Source: JAVBMC01 sp031552845 (GTDB lineage Bacteria > Verrucomicrobiota > Kiritimatiellia > RFP12 > DVOR01). From it: 64,000 nucleotides of DNA. A model generated the notes under the pieces. That model saw only the letters and a list, made by a program, of their open reading frames with translations, was not told the DNA's origin and did not search any database. A program made the position numbers and the translations under genes. This document shows, piece by piece, positions 42,887 to 49,465 of the stretch (position 1 is its first letter; every line of letters begins with the position of its first letter). The stretch spans positions 1-64,000 of the forward strand of contig JAVBMC010000037.1 in assembly GCA_031552845.1 (NCBI GenBank). Direction: 5' to 3'.

Positions 42887-44599
42887 ATGAAACTGCTACT
42901 ACGCCTCTCATCCGCCCTGTTGCTCATGACGTTACTCGGCTGCACGAGTAGTCGGACACTAGCACCCTCTGCAAAAAGACCCATCCAGTTCGCCATATCG
43001 GCTCAACGTTACGACAATCTCTGGGTTAACATACACGCCATCCAAACAAACGGCATACATAAAAACATAGGCATCCCGTTCCTCACTTCCAGCTACTCGA
43101 TAGAGACCCCCTATGCCGCCCTCAGGAAAACAGACTACTCCACGAATGCACTTGTAAAACAATTCATCGCAGACGGACGATTCCTTGAGTTCTTTTCCTT
43201 CCGCGACAGTTGGGGCATCATCTTCTACTGCCCCCCTTACCGCTACGTCACCGGCGGGGCGCATGGCACTAATGGCGTCGCCCTCTACCAAGACGAACAC
43301 CTCATCGACTGCTTTGTCACCACGCCTCAAGGCGGCATAACCCCCGTCGACACACAAACCCTCCAACAAGGCCGTGCCTGCGACCAACTCCTCGGCCTCA
43401 CCGCCTACTTCCCCTCCTCAGCACAGCCCCCCGCAACCAACCATCTGCCGCTTATTGGCGACTCCACCCCACTCCTCACCCAAGGTCAAACACTTCCAGC
43501 CGACACTCCGGGCATCACCCTGCAACACACCAGCGCAACCATCAACCGCAATGCCGCTCCCACCGCCTTCATCCAAAACGACGGCCTCGCCACTACCCGC
43601 ACCTACCTCCTCGGCAACGGCTACGCCTTCACCGAGACCGACACCAATGGCGACAACGCCTTCGAGAGCATCGCCTTCAGCCAGCACGGCATCATTCTGG
43701 ACGAACTCCAACGCCGCATTGGAGACGATTGTATAATCGGCCTACACTACGATGTCTCCACCAACACCTGCAACCGCCTCAGACACGAACTCAACAACCT
43801 CGGCCACTACCTCGCCACCCAAGAACCCTCCCTCATCAAAGCCCTCATCAACAGCCACACCGCCATCACCAACGCCACACGCATCTCAAGCATCCGCAGC
43901 ACCTCCATCGACACCATCCAAGTCATCCGCTTTCAAGACAGCCCCCCTTGTCAAGAAACCATCGACGCCAGCCTCATCTATACACAACCAGGCGATCCCA
44001 CCGGCCTACAACTCATCCACTCTCTCCAATACGACCACACCACACCCCTCGCCACAATTCTTAACTACGACTACCCCGCCGCCAACACCCCCTTCACCCT
44101 CGACACCCCGCCCCGCCGTATTTGCCATATCTACAAACCCGGCGACACCAACGCCCCCTCCATCATTGAAAGAATAACACTTAACAAACGCGACACCATT
44201 ACCATCTGCTCACCCAAAGCCCCCCTCGTCACCAAAAAGAGCGGATCAACCACTTGGCAATACCGCCCCCCCATCGAAAAATACACCCGCAACGCCAAAG
44301 GCACCCCCATCCCCGACAGCAGACGCCGCCTCACCACTGACACCACCCCCGATGGACACACCATCCGCACCTATCGTGACAAAAAACTCATCCTCGAAAC
44401 CACCACTGACGGCACCTCCACCACCCACACCTACATACTCCCCGACGGCTACACCTACACCGAAACCGACGCCGACGGCGACCGCCACTACGAAACCATC
44501 ACCATCCGCCATAACGGCCAACCCCTCCAAACCTACACCCGCCGCCCCAACCACAGCCTCATCCCCACTGACCTCTACCCCACCGACGCAAAGGAATAA
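42887..44599 (+). CDS. Putative lipoprotein with repeated GYxxTETDxxGD units (570 aa)
   Basis: I do not recognise the family. The signal peptide ends in a lipobox (TLLGC, Cys about 20). A unit of about 40 residues, T-Y-x-L-x-x-G-Y-x-x-T-E-T-D-x-x-G-D-x-x-x-E, occurs twice: near residues 238-280 (NGYAFTETDTNGDNAFE) and near 518-560 (DGYTYTETDADGDRHYE). The D-x-D/N-G-D-x4-E spacing resembles an EF-hand-type calcium loop. The last 90 residues are nearly identical to those of the next gene, and the middle parts are also homologous (YPAANTPFTLDTP, then HIYKPGD). AGGAGGT precedes the start. Coding DNA is extremely C-rich. Confidence 0.75.
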   Translation: MKLLLRLSSALLLMTLLGCTSSRTLAPSAKRPIQFAISAQRYDNLWVNIHAIQTNGIHKNIGIPFLTSSYSIETPYAALRKTDYSTNALVKQFIADGRFLEFFSFRDSWGIIFYCPPYRYVTGGAHGTNGVALYQDEHLIDCFVTTPQGGITPVDTQTLQQGRACDQLLGLTAYFPSSAQPPATNHLPLIGDSTPLLTQGQTLPADTPGITLQHTSATINRNAAPTAFIQNDGLATTRTYLLGNGYAFTETDTNGDNAFESIAFSQHGIILDELQRRIGDDCIIGLHYDVSTNTCNRLRHELNNLGHYLATQEPSLIKALINSHTAITNATRISSIRSTSIDTIQVIRFQDSPPCQETIDASLIYTQPGDPTGLQLIHSLQYDHTTPLATILNYDYPAANTPFTLDTPPRRICHIYKPGDTNAPSIIERITLNKRDTITICSPKAPLVTKKSGSTTWQYRPPIEKYTRNAKGTPIPDSRRRLTTDTTPDGHTIRTYRDKKLILETTTDGTSTTHTYILPDGYTYTETDADGDRHYETITIRHNGQPLQTYTRRPNHSLIPTDLYPTDAKE

Positions 44600-44602
44600 C
44601 CC

Positions 44603-45745
44603 ATGAGACCCTCCGTCCGTCGTTTCATTATCGCAGGTCTTCTCCTCAGCGTTCTGCTCATCCTCCTCAATTGCCTCCCCGAGCACAACAACTCGGGCAC
44701 ACTCAAAACCCTCTGCCACTACGCCCGCCACCCGGCAGAACTCATCCTCCTCACGCCCAAATACCAAGCATTCTTCAACTACCGCCCCACTCCTGCCGAG
44801 ACCAACATCTACAACAGCCTCATCCAAGAACTCGCTAACTACACCCAACACATCCCCTCCGACAAACCCTCGCTCATCCAAACCGCCGTCGATAACTACT
44901 CCATCATCACCAACTACACCCAAGTCGAAATCATCACCAACACCCCCACCCAATACCGCCAACGCCACCGCTCCATCGACAACCCCCGCTATCAAGAAAT
45001 CATCTACCTCCACCCCGCCCACAGTTATGGGGACTTCTCAGACGCCCTCCAACTCCACATCAGCCTCCGGCAAGACGACACCTTCATCCTCAACTCCCTC
45101 ATCCTCTACCGCTACCCCGCAACCAACACCCTACTCACAGCCGACACGCCGTCCCGTGCAATCTATCACTTCTACAAACCCGCCGGTGAAAACGCCCTAC
45201 GTATCACAGAAGCCATCTACCTCTCCACCTCAGGAATCCCCAACCGCCTTGGAATCTACCCCCGACGCCCACCCTTCAACCCCAACCGAACCGAAGCCGA
45301 ACAAACCGCCGCCCGCAACGCCAACTACCCCATTGAACTCTACATCCGCCAACCCGATGCAACACCCACCCCCATCACGCCCAAAGAATACAGACGATTT
45401 CAACGCGAAAGAACCTCCCGCGGACGCTTCGCCTACTGGCTCGACAGACAACTCGGGCGCGCCCCCTCCGGCCGCCTCACCACTGAGACCACTCCCGACG
45501 GCCACACCATCCGCACCTACCGTGATAAAAACCTCATCCTCGAAACCACCACTGACGGCACCTCCACCACCCACACCTACATCCTACCCGACGGCTACAC
45601 CTTTGCCGAAACCGATGCCGACGGCGACCACCACTACGAAATAATCACCATCCGTCACAACGGCCAACCCCTCCAAACCTACACCCGCCGCCCCAACCAC
45701 AGCCTCATCCCCACCGACCTCTACCCCACTCACAACAACCCATAA
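44603..45745 (+). CDS. Paralogue of the preceding putative lipoprotein (380 aa)
   Basis: A membrane-spanning or signal segment at residues 8-23 ends in LLNC, which is a poor lipobox, so it may be an inner-membrane anchor or an atypical lipoprotein. The middle is homologous to the upstream protein (YPATNTLLTADTPSRAIYHF). The last 90 residues are about 90% identical to it, also at DNA level, with one D-A-D-G-D unit (GYTFAETDADGDHHYE). It starts 3 bp after the upstream stop with AAAGGAA, so the two are co-transcribed. The pair looks like a tandem duplication whose 3' ends were homogenised. Function unknown. Confidence 0.75.
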   Translation: MRPSVRRFIIAGLLLSVLLILLNCLPEHNNSGTLKTLCHYARHPAELILLTPKYQAFFNYRPTPAETNIYNSLIQELANYTQHIPSDKPSLIQTAVDNYSIITNYTQVEIITNTPTQYRQRHRSIDNPRYQEIIYLHPAHSYGDFSDALQLHISLRQDDTFILNSLILYRYPATNTLLTADTPSRAIYHFYKPAGENALRITEAIYLSTSGIPNRLGIYPRRPPFNPNRTEAEQTAARNANYPIELYIRQPDATPTPITPKEYRRFQRERTSRGRFAYWLDRQLGRAPSGRLTTETTPDGHTIRTYRDKNLILETTTDGTSTTHTYILPDGYTFAETDADGDHHYEIITIRHNGQPLQTYTRRPNHSLIPTDLYPTHNNP

Positions 45746-45772
45746 GACATTACCTCCCCTTCCCGTGGGAAC

Positions 45773-45873
45773 GCGGGCATTCCTGCCCGCATTGTGTGCG
45801 TCGGCCCCTCAACTTATTACCTATTACCTCTTACTTCTCACTTCTCTCCGCGTCTCCGCGTGAGCTTTTCCCG
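45773..45873 (+). repeat. Hairpin plus full copy of the dispersed repeat
   Basis: GCGGGCA (45773-45779) pairs with TGCCCGC (45784-45790) around TTCC, then the repeat runs from ATTGTGTGCGTC through the ACCTATTACC section to CTCCGCGTCTCCGCGTGAGC. It follows the second paralogue gene by 27 bp. The hairpin could act as a weak terminator. Confidence 0.8.
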
Positions 45874-45874
45874 C

Positions 45875-45902
45875 TTGACTTACAATCTCAATCTGCTAAA
45901 CT
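45875..45902 (+). promoter_or_regulatory. Promoter upstream of the structured leader and HU/DUF4469 gene
   Basis: TTGACT (45875-45880), a 16-bp spacer and TAAACT (45897-45902) match the serC promoter exactly in both hexamers. It directly abuts the end of the dispersed repeat. Confidence 0.65.
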
Positions 45903-45907
45903 GCGCT

Positions 45908-46100
45908 TCGTTGACCCCATTGGGTGACCGATCCCTGACGCTTTGACGCATATCGGAGCCCAAGCTCGGAAGGAGCCATCAACATATAGACTGTCCGTTT
46001 GGCCGGCGTGCAGTTCAGATGCCAGGGGGATATCCACCAATGACGCGAGTGCGTTAATCGGTTTATTCGGAATCGTCTTGGCGTCGGGTTGACAGACGCC
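45908..46100 (+). ncRNA. Possible structured RNA or leader (rod-like fold)
   Basis: The 240-bp gap between promoter and gene has nested pairing: CATTGG (45918-45923) with CCAATG (46037-46042), ATCCCTG (45931-45937) with CAGGGGGAT (46023-46031), ACGC/GCGT and CGG/CCG further in, and GCCA..AAC with GTT.TGGC near the tip. A small ACGC-GAGT-GCGT hairpin follows (46043-46054). The size and bulged rod shape recall 6S RNA, but I cannot confirm the family. It could equally be the 5' leader of the DNA-binding protein mRNA. Confidence 0.35.
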
Positions 46101-46150
46101 GCCGGCTGCTGACTTAACACTGTAAAAAGGCGGCAGAAGGAAATGACATC

Positions 46151-46894
46151 ATGTCAACAACAACAGCAAACGAGCCCACCAGCTCGATTCAAGTGCAACT
46201 CATCAAGCCTGTCTTAGGCGCGCTTGCCAAGGACGGACTGCAGACGGCGCGAGCCCTCTCCCGCAGTACCGTCTCTAACGCCCAGCTCCTCGACTTCATG
46301 GTCGGTGACGGCGGCGGCATCAGTAAACCCCAAGCCAAAGCTTTTTACGAAGCCTACGTCGGAACCGTCAGCCGCCTGCTCCTTGCGGGACACAACATTC
46401 CCGTGGGTGATCTGGGTTACCTACACGTTACAGCCAAGGGCGTCTTCGACCAAGAGGGCAAATCAGTGGAAGGCAAAGAGCTGGTCTTCAAGATCAACTT
46501 CCTGCCCAAGAAAAACATCAAAAAACTCCTCGCGGACTTACCCTATACCATCACAGAAGCTCACGACCGCCAGCCGCGCTTGAACACGGTGACCGACAGC
46601 ATCACCGCTGCCGTCAACTCCGTAGTCACCCGCGGTACGGCCGCGAAGCTCAACGGTAAGAACCTCAAGTTCCATCCCCTCGTGGCGGATGAAGGACTTT
46701 TCTTCGTCCCCGTCGATGGCGGGACGGAGGTTAAGGTCACAAAATTCCTCGACAACCGCGAAGTCCGCCTCACGTTCAACGTGCCGGATGACCTCACAGA
46801 AGGCGCCAGTTACCGATTGGAAGTGCGCAAACGCTTCCGCAACGGCAAGACGCTACGCATCGGAAGCCTTGAGAACACGCTCAGCGTGAACTAA
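46151..46894 (+). CDS. HU-like DNA-binding protein with DUF4469 domain
   Basis: The 247-aa product has two parts. Residues about 15-120 resemble the HU/IHF-related DNA-binding domain seen in Bacteroidetes and PVC bacteria (VQLIKPVL, QAKAFYEAYVGTVSRLLLAG, VGDLGYLHVTAKG, then basic INFLPKKNIKKLL). Residues about 135-247 match DUF4469, an immunoglobulin-like fold (VDGGTEVKVTKFL, LTFNVPDDLTEGASYRLEVR). Such proteins are abundant nucleoid-associated factors; whether this one bends DNA or acts at a site is unknown. The start follows AAGGA at 9 bp. A stem GCCGCC/GGCGGC just before this site could limit translation. Confidence 0.8.
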   Translation: MSTTTANEPTSSIQVQLIKPVLGALAKDGLQTARALSRSTVSNAQLLDFMVGDGGGISKPQAKAFYEAYVGTVSRLLLAGHNIPVGDLGYLHVTAKGVFDQEGKSVEGKELVFKINFLPKKNIKKLLADLPYTITEAHDRQPRLNTVTDSITAAVNSVVTRGTAAKLNGKNLKFHPLVADEGLFFVPVDGGTEVKVTKFLDNREVRLTFNVPDDLTEGASYRLEVRKRFRNGKTLRIGSLENTLSVN

Positions 46895-46927
46895 CCTCGA
46901 GTCCGCTCACACACATTAACCCAACCC

Positions 46928-46965
46928 AAGGGGCAGACGCCATCGCGGTGCCTGTCCCTTTTTCT
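46928..46965 (+). terminator. Intrinsic terminator of the HU/DUF4469 gene
   Basis: AAGGGGCAG (46928-46936) pairs with CTGTCCCTT (46952-46960), followed by T residues. The 46966-47046 stretch downstream shows nothing further. Confidence 0.85.
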
Positions 46966-47046
46966 ATATCCCGAACGCTTTCGCGCAGTTTACGCCAGTC
47001 ATTGGCCACAGAAGTTTCACTCGGCTCACGCATTTGTTTCGCTAGA

Positions 47047-47146
47047 CTGACATATTCGCGTCAAACGTTTAACACCCGCTTGGCAAACGTTGGACACTGA
47101 GTTGGCAAACGTTGAAAACCTGCTTGCCAAACGTTTGGCACAAAAT
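47047..47146 (+). repeat. 100-bp element with four AACGTT cores at 22-bp period, copy 2
   Basis: AAACGTT begins at 47063, 47085, 47107 and 47129, all exactly 22 bp apart. The last unit is the palindrome TGCCAAACGTTTGGCA (47125-47140). Connecting sequences of the form TTGGCAAACGTTG are repeated. It is in the opposite orientation to copy 1 (21371-21470) and lies 212 bp before the -35 of the LRR operon promoter. Confidence 0.85.
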
Positions 47147-47357
47147 CCCCATTCTCATCATCTAAATCTGCTCTAAAACCATGCCCTTTCCTTCAAAAGG
47201 CAGGCAGCCCCCTCACCGAATACGATGTGCCTGACGGCATCTTCGCCTGTGTAGTACTCGAGTCGGGGACATGGCAGAATTGATGCGTATGCCTGTCATG
47301 CAAATCGTTCCACGCATTCTCATTCTTTTCTTACTTCCTTCCTGGCTCGCTATGCCC

Positions 47358-47386
47358 TTGACATAGACGCCGAAAAGGAGGATAAT
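47358..47386 (+). promoter_or_regulatory. Strong promoter of the five-gene BspA-LRR run
   Basis: TTGACA (47358-47363), a 17-bp spacer and GATAAT (47381-47386) lie 40 bp before the first LRR start. It is the only good promoter seen ahead of the five genes. The stretch 47150-47357 upstream shows no gene. Confidence 0.8.
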
Positions 47387-47425
47387 CTCCCCGTTGTCCC
47401 CTTGAAGTAATCCGGAGGTTGCCCA

Positions 47426-49465
47426 ATGAATATAATTAAATGGTTCTGCACGTGCGCTTTTTTGGGCGTAGTAAATCTTCCTGTAATGGCGCTGGCGGAG
47501 ACTCAGACGGTTGACAGCGTGCTGTACACTTATAGTATCAGCAATGGTGTTGCGACGATTAACAGGGCGACGTTTCTGCAGTCTTTCTCCCTTACAAACT
47601 CAACTAACGTTTTGATTATTCCCGGGAAATTAGGCGAACACATGGTGAATGTCATTGGCCCCGGTGCGTTTGCCAAATCCTCCAAGTTAAGAAACGTTGT
47701 AATTCCTGAAGGCGTACAATTCATACGTCAGAAGACTTTTGCTGAATGTCATAATTTGAAATCGGTTGTTGTACCGGCAAGTGTCGAGAAAATCGGGCAT
47801 GAGGCATTTTATAAATGCGACAGCCTGACGTCGATCAAGCTGTCGGACGGCCTGAAAGAAATTGCAAATGATGCGTTCTATAAATGCAGCAGCTTAACAA
47901 GCGTTATGCTCCCTGAGAGTGTTGAGGTGCTCTGGCCCCGAGTGTTTCACGAGTGTGCCAGCTTGACGTCTGTCACTTTGTCGCATGGCCTTAAAGCGAT
48001 TCCTCTTAAAACATTTGCCAGATGTTCCAGTTTAACCTCCATTACTATTCCTAACAGTGTGGAAAGTATTGACGAGGATGCATTTTCCATGTGCAGCAGC
48101 TTGCAGGCGATTGTTATTCCTGACACACTTAAGGTTATTGAAAAGGGCGCGTTTTGGGGCTGCAACGGATTAACAACAATATCTGTTCCAAGCAGTGTGG
48201 AAACGATTGGACACAATGCATTTACGGCATGCGATAATTTAAAGGCTATTGATGTTAATGCAAAGAATCCGAATTACTCGTCCATTGACGGTGTTTTATT
48301 CAATAAAGCGGCGACTACCCTGATCACCTATCCGAAGGGCAAGCAAGGAGCTTACTCCATTCCCCACAGCGTAACCGCTATTGAGGGGAACGCGTTTCTA
48401 AGGGTTGAGGAACTGATATCCGTTGTTATCCCACAGGGTGTAAAAGTAATTTCATATAGCGCATTTTCGGGGTGTAGCGGCCTCACGGCAATTACCCTTC
48501 CGGACGGACTCCGCACTATCTCGACTGGAGCATTTGCCAATTGTAAAAACTTAGTTTCTGTTACACTGCCAAACGGGTTGGAATTACTTGATGGTGCCGC
48601 ATTTTTAAACTGTCCTAAGCTCACAACAGTGAATATCCCTAGCAGCGTCACCATTATTGGAGAGGGTGCATTTTCCGGATGCGATAGTTTAAAGTTGGTT
48701 GAAATTCCTGCCAGCGTGACACGGATTGGCAAGGATGCTTTTTTGCATTGTTCCAACCTAACCTCCATTGCCGTTGCGCCAAACAATCCGAACTATTCAT
48801 CTGTTGATGGTGTTCTGTTTGATAAACCCATCCACAACTTAATCCGCTGTCCGGGCGGCAAACAAGGCGCCTATTTCATGCCGAATGGTGTGACGAATGT
48901 CTGTAACCGTGCTTTTGCTTGGTGCAACGAAATCAACTCGGCAACAGTCTCGGATGATGTCCAATCTATGGATTATGCGGCATTTGGCAGCTGTAACGGA
49001 CTAACATTTGTCGCCCTCCCTGTCAGTGCTACACACATCAGCAACGATGCATTCAGAGGCTGCCGTAACCTGCGATCCATCTTAATACCGCCCAGCATCA
49101 CAAATTTACAATCGATGTTTCTTGAGTCGTCCACCAGCATCACTAATGTGCATTTTCATGGCGGATGGAAAACGATCCCTCAGAATATGTTTCAACACTG
49201 CACCGCACTAACAGAAATGACAATCCCCAGCGGAGTTGTTTCTGTCGGCGAGAAGGCATTCTTCGGATGTACTAACCTGCTTGCGGTAATAATGCCTGCC
49301 ACTGTCACTACCATTGCTGCTGATGCATTTGCTGGCTGCAGCAACATTACCTCCCTTGTCATCCCCGCATGCGTCACCAACCTGCAAGAGACCTTCCCGC
49401 TCTCTTATCAAAAGATTACCAACGTTGTACGCCATGTAAAAGTCCCCCAAGGAGAAACTAAATGA
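47426..49465 (+). CDS. Secreted BspA-type leucine-rich-repeat protein 1 of 5 (679 aa)
   Basis: The product has a signal peptide (MNIIKWFCTCAFLGVVNLPV, cleavage near LA|ET), then T-V-D-x-V-x-Y-T-Y-S-I as in the giant LRR protein. LRR_5 repeats follow with LTSITIPNSVESIDEDAFSM-type units and two DGVLF islands. The C-terminus carries the operon's common ending CVTNLQETFPLSYQKITNVV. BspA family members bind host or bacterial surface ligands. GGAGG precedes the start, and the stop overlaps the next start (ATGA). No membrane anchor is visible. Confidence 0.92.
   Translation: MNIIKWFCTCAFLGVVNLPVMALAETQTVDSVLYTYSISNGVATINRATFLQSFSLTNSTNVLIIPGKLGEHMVNVIGPGAFAKSSKLRNVVIPEGVQFIRQKTFAECHNLKSVVVPASVEKIGHEAFYKCDSLTSIKLSDGLKEIANDAFYKCSSLTSVMLPESVEVLWPRVFHECASLTSVTLSHGLKAIPLKTFARCSSLTSITIPNSVESIDEDAFSMCSSLQAIVIPDTLKVIEKGAFWGCNGLTTISVPSSVETIGHNAFTACDNLKAIDVNAKNPNYSSIDGVLFNKAATTLITYPKGKQGAYSIPHSVTAIEGNAFLRVEELISVVIPQGVKVISYSAFSGCSGLTAITLPDGLRTISTGAFANCKNLVSVTLPNGLELLDGAAFLNCPKLTTVNIPSSVTIIGEGAFSGCDSLKLVEIPASVTRIGKDAFLHCSNLTSIAVAPNNPNYSSVDGVLFDKPIHNLIRCPGGKQGAYFMPNGVTNVCNRAFAWCNEINSATVSDDVQSMDYAAFGSCNGLTFVALPVSATHISNDAFRGCRNLRSILIPPSITNLQSMFLESSTSITNVHFHGGWKTIPQNMFQHCTALTEMTIPSGVVSVGEKAFFGCTNLLAVIMPATVTTIAADAFAGCSNITSLVIPACVTNLQETFPLSYQKITNVVRHVKVPQGETK

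Noticed and set aside
46089..46119. Second promoter (TTGACA at 46089) just before the HU/DUF4469 gene
   Set aside because: The -35 is perfect, but no acceptable -10 lies at 16-18 bp.
47047..47146. The 22-bp array considered as a CRISPR array
   Set aside because: Units are too short and the spacers are too similar to each other. No cas genes are nearby, and the second copy also has only four units.
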